A DNA stretch of 64,000 nt from Sphingosinicella sp. BN140058 (GCF_004135585.1 NZ_CP035501.1:5658501-5722500); one strand, 5' to 3'; counted from the first letter of the stretch, positions 28,209 through 37,060 are shown. Notes: generated by a model not told the origin, from the letters alone. Numbers and translations: made by a program.

Positions 28209-29171
28209 ATGTCATTGAGGTCATGGCGAAACTTCGCGGTTGTCGGCATCGCCGCGGCGCTCGCCACCTCCGCCGCGGCAGCGCAGAGCAAGCCTTCGGG
28301 CGAGCCGGAGGTCGCACCGGCGGCGGAAAGGGCGCTGCCTGCCCCGGTCGTCCAGAATTATCAGCCCCGCCCTGCGATGTGGCTGCTCGAGGATGCCGAT
28401 ACCAAGATCTACCTGCTCGGGACGATCCACGTCCTGCCGCCGGGATTCCGCTGGCGCTCGCCTGCCATCGAGCGGGTGATCGCAGACGCCGACGAGCTCG
28501 TCCTCGAGACCTACCAGCAGGGCGAGGACGACATCCCGCCGGGAGCGGCGCAATTGTTCGCTCTCGACACGCCGCGGCCCATCCTCGGCCGGGTTCCGGC
28601 AGACAAGCGCACGGCCCTGGCGGAGGTGATCGCCGACGGCCCTCTGCCGATCGAGGCCTATGCCGGTCTGCGTACCTGGGCGGCGGCGCTGATGATCGGC
28701 ATGGGCGGTCTCCTCGAGGAATATGGCGTCGACGACGTTGACGATGCTCCCGGGGTCGAAGAGAAACTCGAAGCCGACTTCGAGGCTGCCGGCAAGCCGA
28801 TCGGGCAGATCGAGGATCCGCTGGCCGTACTCCAGAGCCTCAATGCGTTGCCGGAAGCGGCGCAGCAGGAATTGCTGCTCTCGTCGATCGAAGACGAAGC
28901 CGCAGGCGCCGACGGCGAAGAGACGGAGGACGACGATGCCTGGGCGCAGGGCAAGGCCGAAAGGCTGGCGGACAGTCTCGAGGGTCTGCCGCCGGCCTTG
29001 TTCGACGTCATGGTCCGGCGCCGCAATGCCGCCTGGACCGACTGGCTCGCCCGGCGCCTCGACAAGCCGGGAACGGTCCTGCTCGCGGTCGGCGCCGGCC
29101 ACCTGGCCGGCACAGAATCTGTGCAGACGATGTTGGAAGCGCGCGGTCTGCGCGTGAAACGGTTCGATTGA
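28209..29171 (+). CDS. TraB/GumN family protein (paralogue 1)
   Basis: 320-residue exported protein with a signal peptide ('[19 protein letters not shown]'). Two TraB/GumN signature GxxH motifs: '[18 protein letters not shown]' near the N-terminus and '[16 protein letters not shown]' near the C-terminus; these are metal-site motifs of the Tiki-like protease fold. An acidic insert ('[17 protein letters not shown]') lies about 70 residues before the second motif. Function of bacterial members is uncertain; some are proposed metalloproteases. The ATG at 28209 has GAGAGCGAGGG upstream. Divergent from glyQ and 9 bp before a paralogue. Confidence 0.88.
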   Translation: MSLRSWRNFAVVGIAAALATSAAAAQSKPSGEPEVAPAAERALPAPVVQNYQPRPAMWLLEDADTKIYLLGTIHVLPPGFRWRSPAIERVIADADELVLETYQQGEDDIPPGAAQLFALDTPRPILGRVPADKRTALAEVIADGPLPIEAYAGLRTWAAALMIGMGGLLEEYGVDDVDDAPGVEEKLEADFEAAGKPIGQIEDPLAVLQSLNALPEAAQQELLLSSIEDEAAGADGEETEDDDAWAQGKAERLADSLEGLPPALFDVMVRRRNAAWTDWLARRLDKPGTVLLAVGAGHLAGTESVQTMLEARGLRVKRFD

Positions 29172-29180
29172 GGAGCGACT

Positions 29181-30080
29181 ATGTCTAGATTAGCGGGCTT
29201 GCGGGCCGGAATTACGGCGGCCTTCCTGCTTGCCGGATGCGCCTCGCAGAGCGTGGCCGAGCCGCGGACGAAAACCGATCGTCCTGCCATGTGGCGGGTC
29301 GCGGACTCGGACACCACCATCTATCTGTTCGGCACCTTCCACATGCTGCCCAAGGATCATGCCTGGCGCACGCCCGCCTTCGACAAGGCCCTGGCTTCGT
29401 CGAACGAACTGGTGCTCGAAATCGCCAACGTCGGCGATCAGGCCGCCGCCGGCGCCGCGATGATGAAGCTCGGCATCAGTCCCGGCCTGCCGCCGCTGAT
29501 CGAGCGGGTGCCCGAAGCCAAGCGCGCCGCGCTCCAGGCGTTCATCGATGAAAGCGGGATCCCCGTCGCCGCACTCGACCGGCTCGAGACGTGGGCGGCT
29601 GCGCTCGCGCTCACCGGAGTGACCTTCAAGCGGCTCGGCATCTCCGGCGACCAGGGCGTCGAAAGCACGCTGAGCACCGACGTCAAGGCGAGCGGCAAGC
29701 CGATACGCGGGCTCGAAACCGTTGAGCAGCAGCTCGGCTATTTCGACGCTTTGTCCGAGGAGTCGCAGCGCCTGTTCCTCGAAGGCGTGCTCGATTCGCC
29801 CGAGGATGTCCGCCGCGAATTCCAGAAGATGCTCGATGCCTGGTCGCGCGGCGACGAAGCCGGCGTCGCCGCCTCGTTCGACGAGGAAGCGAGCCTGTCT
29901 CCGGAGCTTCGCGAGGCACTGCTCGGTGCGCGCAACCGCCGTTGGGCGGAATGGCTCGATGCCCGCATGGACCAGCCCGGGACCGTGTTCGTCGCGGTCG
30001 GAGCCGGCCATCTCGCCGGCAACGATTCCGTGCAGAAGATGCTGAAATCGCGCGGCATCAAGGCGGTTCGCATTCAGTAA
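29181..30080 (+). CDS. TraB/GumN family lipoprotein (paralogue 2)
   Basis: 299 residues, second copy of the same family. Here the leader ends in a lipobox ('ITAAFLLAGCASQS'), so it is probably membrane-anchored, unlike its neighbour. Motifs: 'IYLFGTFHMLPKDHAWRTP' and '[20 protein letters not shown]'. It shares with paralogue 1 the block 'ALxGARNRRWAEWLDARMDQPGTV' pattern, and the pair looks like an old tandem duplication with changed localisation. GAGGAGCG precedes the ATG. An inverted-repeat element lies in the 360-bp gap after it. Confidence 0.88.
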   Translation: MSRLAGLRAGITAAFLLAGCASQSVAEPRTKTDRPAMWRVADSDTTIYLFGTFHMLPKDHAWRTPAFDKALASSNELVLEIANVGDQAAAGAAMMKLGISPGLPPLIERVPEAKRAALQAFIDESGIPVAALDRLETWAAALALTGVTFKRLGISGDQGVESTLSTDVKASGKPIRGLETVEQQLGYFDALSEESQRLFLEGVLDSPEDVRREFQKMLDAWSRGDEAGVAASFDEEASLSPELREALLGARNRRWAEWLDARMDQPGTVFVAVGAGHLAGNDSVQKMLKSRGIKAVRIQ

Positions 30081-30138
30081 GGCATCGGACCCCGGAGCGC
30101 CCGGGAGGCCACTAGGGTGATTGCATTTGACCTTCTCA

Positions 30139-30268
30139 TCCTCCCTGTCCGCGAAGCGGATGGGGAGGGGGACCAGCGGAAAGCTGGTGGAGTGGCCATC
30201 AGCGCCTGAAGCCCCTCCACCGCACTTCGTGCGGTCCCCCTCCCCATCGCCCATGGCGACAGGGAGGA
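30139..30268. repeat. 130-bp MITE/BIME-like inverted repeat before rplY
   Basis: The gene-free stretch 30081-30442 is largely taken up by this element. Outer arms 30139-30174 and 30233-30268 are 36-bp inverted copies. They match at both ends (TCCTCCCTGTC and ATGGGGAGGGGGACC) and differ over about 10 central bases. The 58-bp interior carries two smaller hairpins (CCAGCGGAAAGCTGG and CCGCACTTCGTGCGG). No coding capacity. The remaining 170 bp before rplY must hold its promoter; I cannot place it with confidence. Confidence 0.75.
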
Positions 30269-30442
30269 TTGAGGGTCCTCGCCAGGCGAAGACCCCATCA
30301 ATCCAAATGCGATAACCCTGGGGAGGCCGCACCCTCTCCTTGCCTTTGGGCCGCTCCTCCGCTAAGGGCGCCGCTCCCCCGTTCATGGTCATCCCTGGAG
30401 GCGTGAGCGCGGGCGTTTGAACATCCATTTGGAGACATGCAC

Positions 30443-31054
30443 ATGAGCGAACAGCTTACGCTGTCGGCCGAGACGCGCGAACGGGCAGGCAAGGGAGCCT
30501 CCCGCGCAGTTCGTCGCGAAGGCCGCGTCCCGGCCGTGATCTACGGCCAGAACAAGGAACCCGTCCAGATCCACGTCGAGGAAAAGGCCCTCGTGAAGGC
30601 GCTGTCGAACGGCCACTTCATGAACACGGTCGTGATGATCGACGTCGGTGGCGAGGCCACCCGCACCCTTCCCAAGGACGTCCAGTTCCATCCGGTCACC
30701 GACCGGCCGCTGCATGTCGATTTCTTCCGCATCGGTGAGCACAGCACCGTCACCGTCGAGGTTCCGATCCGCTTCACCGGGGAAGAGGAAAGCCGCGGCC
30801 TGAAGCGTGGCGGCGTGCTCAATGCCGTCCGCCATGAGATCGAGCTGATCTGCGACGCCGCCGAGATCCCCGACGAGGTCGTCGTCGATCTCGCCGGTTA
30901 CGACATCGGCGATTCGATCCACATCAGCCAGGTGACCCTGCCCAAGGGCAGCAAGCCGGCGATTACCGATCGCGATTTCACCGTCGCCACCATCTCCGGC
31001 TCCGCTGCCGGCGAATCCGCGGCGGCGTCGGGTGATACCGGCGAAGACGCCTAA
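30443..31054 (+). CDS. rplY: 50S ribosomal protein L25/general stress protein Ctc
   Basis: 5S rRNA-binding ribosomal protein of the long (Ctc/TL5) type: N-terminal L25 domain ('[34 protein letters not shown]') and C-terminal beta domain ('[31 protein letters not shown]'), with a short acidic/Ala tail. 203 residues from the ATG at 30443; an ATG six bases earlier is too close to the ribosome site GGAGA. It precedes pth, the classic rplY-pth pair. Confidence 0.96.
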   Translation: MSEQLTLSAETRERAGKGASRAVRREGRVPAVIYGQNKEPVQIHVEEKALVKALSNGHFMNTVVMIDVGGEATRTLPKDVQFHPVTDRPLHVDFFRIGEHSTVTVEVPIRFTGEEESRGLKRGGVLNAVRHEIELICDAAEIPDEVVVDLAGYDIGDSIHISQVTLPKGSKPAITDRDFTVATISGSAAGESAAASGDTGEDA

Positions 31055-31163
31055 GGGTTTGTCCCTCTTCAGACGGCTCGGCGCGCTCCTCGCCCCCAAA
31101 GCGGTGGAGGTGCCGGGCCAACCCCTCGACGCCCCCGAGGCGGAAACATGGGATTTCGAGCCC

Positions 31164-31736
31164 GTGCAGATCTGGGTCGGCCTCGGCAATCCGGGCGCGC
31201 AATATGCGATGAACCGGCACAATGTCGGCTTCATGGCGGTCGACGCGATCGCCGAAACCTACAATTTCGAACCGCCCAAAAAAGCCTTCCAGGGTTGGGC
31301 GCAGCAGGGACGGGTCGGCACCAGCCGGATCCTACTGCTCAAGCCCTCGACCTTCATGAACGACAGCGGCCGCGCCGTTCGCGCGGCGATGGACTTCTTC
31401 AAGCGCGATGTCGGCGACGTCACCGTCTTTCATGACGAGCTCGATCTCGCCCCGTTCAAGGTCAAGGTGAAGATCGGCGGCGGCACCGCCGGCCATAACG
31501 GGCTGCGCTCGACCGAAGCGCATGTCGGCAATGCCTTTCGCCGGGTCCGCATCGGCATCGGCCATCCCGGCCACAAGGACCGGGTCACCGGCCATGTGCT
31601 CGGCAATTACGCCAAGTCCGAAACCGACGCGCTCGCCGACATGCTCGGCGCGATCGCCGCCGAATCCGAATGGCTGGCCAAAGGCGACGACGCCCGCTTC
31701 ATGAACGAAGTCGCCCTCCGCCTCCAGGATCGCTGA
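31164..31736 (+). CDS. pth: peptidyl-tRNA hydrolase
   Basis: Recycles peptidyl-tRNA released during translation. 190 residues from the GTG at 31164, matching the usual length. Catalytic and binding residues visible: N9 ('VGLGNPGAQYA'), H19 ('NRHNVGFMA'), 'KPSTFMNDSG', D91 ('FHDELDL') and 'GGGTAGHNGLRS'. The same frame is open back to the rplY 3' end and would encode a 44-residue extension ('LSLFRRLGALLAPKAVEVPG...'); a start at 31032 or TTG 31059 cannot be excluded. Confidence 0.93.
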   Translation: MQIWVGLGNPGAQYAMNRHNVGFMAVDAIAETYNFEPPKKAFQGWAQQGRVGTSRILLLKPSTFMNDSGRAVRAAMDFFKRDVGDVTVFHDELDLAPFKVKVKIGGGTAGHNGLRSTEAHVGNAFRRVRIGIGHPGHKDRVTGHVLGNYAKSETDALADMLGAIAAESEWLAKGDDARFMNEVALRLQDR

Positions 31737-31829
31737 CCTCAAGCCGGCGCAGGCGACGCGTTTGACGGCAACGCGTTGACAGCTGTCGTGCCGACACAAG
31801 ACACCGGTTGCGCACCGAGTGGGATCAAC

Positions 31830-32327
31830 GTGGCGCGAAACGGGTGGCTTGTCGCCGCGGGCATTCTCAGCACGGGCGCCGCCTTGCTTCATCTGGCGGC
31901 GATCGTCGGCGGCGCAGACTGGTACCGCTTCTTCGGCGCCGGCGAGGCAATAGCCCGGGCCGCCGAGCGGGGGTCGATCATGCCGGCCGTGCTGACTTTC
32001 GCGATGGCTTCCATTCTCGGCATCTGGGCGCTCTACGCCTTTTCCGCCGCCGGCCTGTTTCGCCGGCTTCCGCTGATCCGGACCGCGCTCCTGCTGATCA
32101 GCGCGATCTACCTCCTACGCGGCCTCGCTCTGGTGCCGCTGCTGATCTTGAGGCCGAACATGGTCGGCACGTTCGCCATGGTGAGTTCGCTCGTCGTGCT
32201 CGTTTACGGCGTCGTCCAAGCTATTGGCACTTGGCGTGGGTGGCAGAGCCTAAGCACCGCCGCCGCCCTGTTACCTTGCGTGCGTGAGCGAACGCGTCGG
32301 GTCGCGGGACCTTGCTGCCCTCCTTGA
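31830..32327 (+). CDS. four-helix integral membrane protein, unknown function
   Basis: About 165 residues with four membrane segments: 'WLVAAGILSTGAALLHLAAIVGG', 'PAVLTFAMASILGIWALYAF', 'LIRTALLLISAIYLLRGLALVPL' and 'TFAMVSSLVVLVYGVVQAIGTW'. 'GADWYRFFGAGEAIARAAERGS' lies between helices 1 and 2. Looks like a small conserved hypothetical membrane protein of Proteobacteria; no function known to me. GTG at 31830 is preferred because it starts just before helix 1; a TTG at 31776 is possible. Last residues after helix 4 may be poorly conserved. Confidence 0.65.
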   Translation: MARNGWLVAAGILSTGAALLHLAAIVGGADWYRFFGAGEAIARAAERGSIMPAVLTFAMASILGIWALYAFSAAGLFRRLPLIRTALLLISAIYLLRGLALVPLLILRPNMVGTFAMVSSLVVLVYGVVQAIGTWRGWQSLSTAAALLPCVRERTRRVAGPCCPP

Positions 32328-32417
32328 AGCGCGCGATCCGCACCGTCGCAGGCCGTTTGCCATCGGCTGAGCCGGGTCTCTTTCGCAGCCGTATCGCGCG
32401 CTCCTCCCCTCGCCTGT

Positions 32418-33707
32418 TCAATCCGCGGCGGCAAGGTTCAGGGTTCGCATCATCAGCGTCGCCAGCCTCTCGGTCTGCACTGGCGCGGTAGGATTGTTCC
32501 AGCTCGCGCTCGCCGCGATCCACGCGCCGTCCGTGCGGCGGGCGAGATAGGTCATGTTGAGGACGCCCGCCTCCGAGCCGCCCTTGTAACCCAGATAGGC
32601 GAAACGCTGCGCCGTCGTGCTGTCGGTGCCCGGCGCGATGGCGAGGATGCGGAGGGCATCGTCGCCGCCGTGACGCCGAAGCCAGTCCATCGTGCGGACG
32701 AGATCGCGCGCCGACGCGAACCATTCGGCCTCGTCGATCGCCGCCGGCACGCCGCCTCCGCTGGCAGGATCGAGGGAGCTCGGCGGCACCGCGGAAAGCC
32801 GCGGCAGCAGCGCGCGGCGCGAGCCCTGATCCCCGCTTCGATACGCGGCGAGCAGTGCTCGGTCGGCACCGAACTTCAGCGCGAACGCCTCGTGGGTCGA
32901 CAGGAACGGCCGGTTGCGCTCGGCCGCGGCCACCCCCAGCACCGGCAGCAACGCCTCGATCCGTTCCCGTCCGAGCCGATGGATCAACGTGTCGGCGGCG
33001 CTGTTGTCGCTGACCGAGATCATCAATGCCGCAAGGCTGTGCAGCGTCAGCGGGGCGGCTCGTGGCCAATCCTGCAAGAGTCCCGACGGCAGCGACTGCC
33101 GATCGAGCGTAACCACGTCGCTCCACCGCCGCGTACCCGATTGCACCTGCCGCGACGTTTCGGCGAGCACGAACAGCTTGAAGGCCGAGCCGATCGCCAG
33201 CGGCCGATCGGGCTGATGGGCGAACAGGCGCTCCGGCGCCCCTTCGCCGAGCTTCGCCACTTCGAACGACACGCTTCCGGGCAGCGCCTCCATGTCGGCA
33301 AGGACCGCCGCCATGCTGTCGGCACGAGGCTTCACCGGATCGAACAGCAGGCCGGCGATGCGGTGGGGCGGCTCGGCCTCGACGACGAGGCGCGCCCGCA
33401 GTGTCCCGCGCTCGAGATCGAGCTCGACGACGGCGTTGCCGCCCGTCCCTTCCAACGCCGCGACGCCCCGCGCGCGACCTCCCGCGCCTGCGATCCGGGC
33501 CGCGAGCGCGCGCATCTGCGCGGCCGGAATTTCGCGCAGCAAGGTCTCGGTGAACAGGCTTTCGGGCGCCGCTTCGCCATTGATCAGCCGGACGAGATCC
33601 TCGGCACGGGCGCGAACCGGATCGGAGGGCGCCGCCGCTGCCGGTTCACCAGAGCAGAGCATGGCCATAAGCAACGCCCAGACGACCCACGACACGCTCC
33701 ATCGCAT
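32418..33707 (-). CDS. serine hydrolase, class A beta-lactamase-like
   Basis: 429 residues. Signal peptide ('WSVSWVVWALLMAMLCSGEPAAAA'), a small N-terminal domain (about 30-125), then a penicillin-recognising fold. Catalytic motifs: SxxK as S174-A-F-K177 ('AIGSAFKLFVLAE'), SDN at 233-235 ('SVSDNSAADTLI') and KGG at 375-377 ('YLGYKGGSEAGVLN') in the KTG position. True class A enzymes are about 290 residues, so this belongs to a longer 'beta-lactamase2' hydrolase group; beta-lactam resistance should not be assumed. The ATG at 33707 has GGAGGGG upstream. Confidence 0.88.
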   Translation of the reverse strand: MRWSVSWVVWALLMAMLCSGEPAAAAPSDPVRARAEDLVRLINGEAAPESLFTETLLREIPAAQMRALAARIAGAGGRARGVAALEGTGGNAVVELDLERGTLRARLVVEAEPPHRIAGLLFDPVKPRADSMAAVLADMEALPGSVSFEVAKLGEGAPERLFAHQPDRPLAIGSAFKLFVLAETSRQVQSGTRRWSDVVTLDRQSLPSGLLQDWPRAAPLTLHSLAALMISVSDNSAADTLIHRLGRERIEALLPVLGVAAAERNRPFLSTHEAFALKFGADRALLAAYRSGDQGSRRALLPRLSAVPPSSLDPASGGGVPAAIDEAEWFASARDLVRTMDWLRRHGGDDALRILAIAPGTDSTTAQRFAYLGYKGGSEAGVLNMTYLARRTDGAWIAASASWNNPTAPVQTERLATLMMRTLNLAAAD

Positions 33708-33831
33708 GCTACCCCTCCACGTTCGAGCGACCTTAGGCTTGCACCCCGGTATCCTGGCAAGCCGCCATTGCTGGCATCCGGCGCGAAGTCCGGCTAGGGC
33801 GGCCGGAAAAGATGACTTCAAGAGGTTAGTG

Positions 33832-34932
33832 ATGGGTTTTCGTTGCGGGATCGTCGGCCTGCCCAATGTCGGCAAGTCGACTCTGTTCAATGCGCTCACC
33901 GAAACGGCCGCGGCGCAGGCGGCGAATTATCCCTTCTGCACGATCGAGCCGAACGTCGGCCGGGTTGCGGTGCCCGATCCTCGCCTGCAGGAGATCGCCC
34001 GCGTCGCCAAATCGGCGAGCATCATCGAGACCCAGCTCGAATTCGTCGACATTGCCGGCCTGGTCCGCGGCGCCTCCAAAGGCGAAGGTCTCGGCAACCA
34101 GTTCCTCGGCAATATTCGCGAGGTCGACGCGATCGTGCACGTGCTGCGCTGCTTCGAAGGTGGCGACGTCACCCATGTCGAGGGCCGGGTGGATCCGATC
34201 GCCGATGCCGACACGGTCGAAACCGAATTGATGCTGTCGGATCTCGATAGCCTCGAGAAGCGGGTGCCCAACCTCGTCAAGAAAGCACAGCAGGGCGACA
34301 AGGACGCCAAGATCCAGGCGTCCGTGCTCGGGCAGGCACTGGAACTGCTCCGCCAGTCCAAGCCCGCGCGCCTGACCGAGCCCAAGGACGCCGAGGAGAA
34401 GCTGGCACTCGAGCGTGCGCAATTGCTCACCGCCAAACCGGTCCTCTACGTCTGCAACGTCGACGAGGGCGATGCGGTGGCCGGAAATGCCCACAGCGCC
34501 CGCGTGTTCGACAAGGCCAAGGCCGAGGGCGCCGCCGCGGTGATCGTGTCTGCGGCCATTGAAGCCGAGATCGTCACCATGGCGCCCGAGGATCGCGGCG
34601 AGTTCCTGTCGGATCTGGGCCTCGAGGAAACCGGCCTGTCGCGGGTGATCCGCGCCGGCTACGATCTCCTCCACCTGATCACCTTTTTCACCGCCGGGCC
34701 CAAGGAAGCCCGCGCATGGACCGTCGAGAAAGGGTCGAAGGCGCCGCAGGCGGCCGGAGTCATCCACACGGATTTCGAGCGCGGCTTCATCCGGGCCGAG
34801 ACGATCGCATATTCAGATTTCGTCCAGTTCGGCGGCGAAGCGGGCGCGCGCGAAGCCGGCAAGCTCCGGTCCGAAGGCAAGGAATATGTGGTCCAGGACG
34901 GCGACGTGATGCTGTTCCGCTTCAACGTCTGA
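33832..34932 (+). CDS. ychF: redox-regulated ATPase/GTPase YchF (Obg-like)
   Basis: 366-residue ribosome-associated P-loop NTPase. Walker A 'GIVGLPNVGKSTLFNAL', switch II 'FVDIAGLVRGASKGEGLGNQFL', altered G4 motif 'YVCNVDE' typical of ATP-preferring YchF, and a C-terminal TGS domain ('LITFFTAGPKEARAWTVEKGSKAPQAAGVIHTDFERGFIRAE'). Length and all blocks are standard. The ATG at 33832 begins 'MGFRCGIVGLPN'. The next gene begins 23 bp after its stop, across a G homopolymer. Confidence 0.98.
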   Translation: MGFRCGIVGLPNVGKSTLFNALTETAAAQAANYPFCTIEPNVGRVAVPDPRLQEIARVAKSASIIETQLEFVDIAGLVRGASKGEGLGNQFLGNIREVDAIVHVLRCFEGGDVTHVEGRVDPIADADTVETELMLSDLDSLEKRVPNLVKKAQQGDKDAKIQASVLGQALELLRQSKPARLTEPKDAEEKLALERAQLLTAKPVLYVCNVDEGDAVAGNAHSARVFDKAKAEGAAAVIVSAAIEAEIVTMAPEDRGEFLSDLGLEETGLSRVIRAGYDLLHLITFFTAGPKEARAWTVEKGSKAPQAAGVIHTDFERGFIRAETIAYSDFVQFGGEAGAREAGKLRSEGKEYVVQDGDVMLFRFNV

Positions 34933-34937
34933 AACTT

Positions 34938-34948
34938 GGGGGGGGGGG
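34938..34948. repeat. 11-G homopolymer in the ribosome-site region of the MaoC gene
   Basis: Eleven consecutive G residues lie 7 bases upstream of the ATG of the MaoC-type gene, in the place of the Shine-Dalgarno. Tracts of this kind can slip during replication and change spacing; whether this one does is not known, and it may also reflect an assembly length error. Confidence 0.8.
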
Positions 34949-34955
34949 TGCTGCC

Positions 34956-35402
34956 ATGATCTATCTCGACGATCTCGAAGTCGGTGCCGAGACCTATTTC
35001 GGCAGCTGCGAGGTCACGCGCGACGAAGTCCTCGAATTCGCGCGCAAATATGATCCGCAGCCCTTCCACCTTTCCGACGAAGCCGCCGCCAGGACCCATT
35101 TCGGCCGCCTCGCCGCAAGCGGCTGGCACACCTGCGCGATGGTGATGGGGGTGATCGCGCGCAAGGTGGTCGAAACCGAGCAGGCCGGCCTCGGCTCCCC
35201 GGGCATCGACGAGCTGCGCTGGCTGAAGCCGGTCTATCCCGGAGACACGCTCCACGTCTCCGCCACGATCGTCGAGGTCCGGCCGTCGCGCAGCAAGCCG
35301 GAGATCGGCTCCTTTCGTTCGGCGACCGTCGTCACCAATCAGGACGGGGTCACCGTCCTCACCTTCACGTCGATCGTGCTGATGCGGCGACGCCCCGCCT
35401 GA
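34956..35402 (+). CDS. MaoC-type (R)-hydratase family protein
   Basis: 148-residue hot-dog fold protein. 'YLDDLEVGAETYFGSCEVTRDEVLEFARKYDPQPFHLSDEAA' followed by 'HFGRLAASGWHTCAMVMGVI' is the MaoC dehydratase pattern: the D-P-x-P-x-H block supplies the catalytic Asp and His. Family members hydrate 2-enoyl-CoA in fatty-acid or PHA metabolism; the true substrate here is open. It follows ychF closely and is probably on the same transcript. The ribosome-site region is an 11-G run. Confidence 0.9.
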   Translation: MIYLDDLEVGAETYFGSCEVTRDEVLEFARKYDPQPFHLSDEAAARTHFGRLAASGWHTCAMVMGVIARKVVETEQAGLGSPGIDELRWLKPVYPGDTLHVSATIVEVRPSRSKPEIGSFRSATVVTNQDGVTVLTFTSIVLMRRRPA

Positions 35403-35457
35403 CCGGCGGCCGCGCCTCGGCGGGCGGCAGCATGGAGCCCGGAGTCCGGACGCGAGC

Positions 35458-35549
35458 CAGCTCCGACCTCGGGGTGTGAGCAGGCCCTCGATCAGCACTA
35501 GGAGAAGGATCGACGGATCAGGCCGAGTCAGCCTGATCCGATCTCGCTA
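35458..35549. repeat. dispersed repeat, A+B composite (degenerate A, good B)
   Basis: The right half (35498-35549) is a quasi-palindrome bounded by CTA...CTA with a core of GGATCAGGC and GCCTGATCCGATC, the same core found at 61324-61352. The left half (GCTCCGACC ... GGTGT ... CAGGC) is a decayed copy of the element at 61238-61300, in the same order. The minus-strand TAG at 35549-35547 is the stop codon of the following lipoprotein gene. Confidence 0.7.
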
Positions 35550-36323
35550 CGGCCGCGGCCCGCGCCCTCCGCTGCGACCACCGCTCCGTCCGCTTTGCTG
35601 ACGGAATTGCTGCCGCGCCTGGCTTCTTTCCTGCCGGAACTGCTGCCGGGCCTGCGATCGCTCCTGCCGGAATTGCTGACGCGCCTCGCCGCCATTGCCC
35701 TGCTGGCGATATTGTTGGCGACGCTCGGCCTGTTGCTGCCGGAACTGCTCGCGCCGCTCGATCCGTTGCTGGCGATATTGCTCCCGATTGGCCGCGCCCG
35801 CCTGACCGGCAACGCCGCCGCGAGACCAGGAGCCCCGCTGCCCGTCGCCCCGCACGCCGTCGCCCCGACGGTCACGCCAGCTCTGATCGGCACCCTCGGT
35901 GCCGTTCCGGCCGCCTCGCCCAGCCCATCCGCTGCGATCGCCACGTCTGTCGCCGCGGAAGCCGTCCCAGCGCTCGCCGCGACGGTCGTTCCAGTCGCGC
36001 CCGGCATAGCCGTTGCGCCGTCCTTCCCAATGGCGCCGGTGATCGTCGTTCCAGCGATGCCGCCGGCCGCCGCGATCGTAGATGTAATAGCCGGTGCCGG
36101 GATAATAATAATCGTTGTACCAGCCGTACCACGGGTCGCCATAATAGCCGCCATAGCCCCCATAGCCGTAGCAATCGCCATAATAGGGATCGCAACCGCC
36201 ATAGCCGCTGCCGTAGCCGAGCGAGACGCCGCCATAGCCGTAATCGTCATAGCCCGCGCAGGCCGACAGGCTCGCGGCGCCGGCGAGAGCGACAATGGGT
36301 ATCCGGATTCGCGACCAGAACAT
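35547..36323 (-). CDS. low-complexity Tyr/Gly- then Gln/Arg-rich lipoprotein
   Basis: 258 residues. The lipoprotein leader is 'IPIVALAGAASLSACAGY' with lipobox S-A-C. A Tyr/Gly/Asp-rich segment follows ('GYGSGYGGCDPYYGDCYGYGG', about 25-75), then an Arg/Gly/Trp-rich part, then Gln/Arg/Phe repeats in which an 11-residue unit (A-R-Q-Q-F-R-Q-E-R-S-Q) occurs twice in tandem. No enzyme motif; probably an envelope or surface protein. The ATG at 36323 has GGGAGAG upstream. A long plus-strand frame over it is an antisense by-product of the biased composition. Its TAG stop lies in a dispersed repeat. Confidence 0.75.
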   Translation of the reverse strand: MFWSRIRIPIVALAGAASLSACAGYDDYGYGGVSLGYGSGYGGCDPYYGDCYGYGGYGGYYGDPWYGWYNDYYYPGTGYYIYDRGGRRHRWNDDHRRHWEGRRNGYAGRDWNDRRGERWDGFRGDRRGDRSGWAGRGGRNGTEGADQSWRDRRGDGVRGDGQRGSWSRGGVAGQAGAANREQYRQQRIERREQFRQQQAERRQQYRQQGNGGEARQQFRQERSQARQQFRQERSQARQQFRQQSGRSGGRSGGRGPRP

Positions 36324-36498
36324 GGGGACTCTCCCGAACGGCAGGGGTGATTGCCGCGAGCGTCCACCTTGGGGCTTGAACGGCGGCTGAACCGTTAACC
36401 TGCTGGAAACGCGGAGAGTTCGGTGAGGTTCCTGGACCGGAACGATCGCGGGCCGCCGCCTGCCCGGACAAACCAAAAGGCTGAACCGCGGGTTGCGC

Positions 36499-37038
36499 TC
36501 AATCGCCCTCGAACGACACCAGGCCGTGCACGTCCAGCCCTTCGGCACGCAGTCGCCCGGCGCCGCCGAGATCTGGCAGATCGACCAGGAAGGCAGCCGC
36601 GCAAACCTGCGCCCCGGCCCGGCGCAGCAGGCGCACGGTGGCGAGCGCGGTACCCCCGGTGGCGATCAGATCGTCCGCGATCAGGATATCGGCGCCCGGA
36701 GCGCACGCATCGACATGGATGGCCAGGCGATCGGTGCCATATTCCAGCGCGTATTCCTCGGCGATCGTCGCCCCGGGCAACTTGCCGTGCTTGCGGACCA
36801 GCAGCAGCCCGCACCCGAGCCTTTGCGCCAGCGCCGCGCCGACCACGAAGCCCCGCGCTTCGATGCCGGCGACGAGATCGGGCTTGTTCGAAAGCCCGCT
36901 CGCGAGCCGGTCGATTGCCGCCGCGAAGCCGTGGGCGTCGAGCAGCAAGGTGGTGATGTCGCGAAACTGGATTCCTGGCTTCGGGAAATCCGGTATCGTC
37001 CTGATCAGCGCTCTCAGATCGTCATTGGCCTCGGACAT
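36499..37038 (-). CDS. apt: adenine phosphoribosyltransferase
   Basis: Salvages adenine to AMP with PRPP. 179 residues from the ATG at 37038 (an ATG at 37053 would add five). The PRPP loop is 'ADILIADDLIATGGTALATVRLL'. 'IRTIPDFPKPGIQFRDITTLL' at the N-terminus and 'GIEARGFVVGAALAQRLGCGLLLVRKHGKLPG' are type-specific. Lies downstream of the petABC terminator and therefore probably has its own promoter in the short gap. About 175 bp of non-coding sequence separate its end from the next gene. Confidence 0.95.
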   Translation of the reverse strand: MSEANDDLRALIRTIPDFPKPGIQFRDITTLLLDAHGFAAAIDRLASGLSNKPDLVAGIEARGFVVGAALAQRLGCGLLLVRKHGKLPGATIAEEYALEYGTDRLAIHVDACAPGADILIADDLIATGGTALATVRLLRRAGAQVCAAAFLVDLPDLGGAGRLRAEGLDVHGLVSFEGD

Positions 37039-37060
37039 GGAGTGATCCGTCATCGGTGCG

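Noticed and set aside
32418..33707. Antibiotic-resistance beta-lactamase
   Set aside because: The fold motifs are present, but the protein is much longer than class A enzymes and has an additional N-terminal domain; no evidence of resistance function or mobile context.
35595..36350. A 251-residue hydrophobic plus-strand open frame
   Set aside because: It lies exactly antisense to the Tyr/Gly/Gln-rich lipoprotein and mirrors that composition (Leu/Ala/Ile/Val-rich). No ribosome site, and the minus-strand gene has a proper lipoprotein leader.
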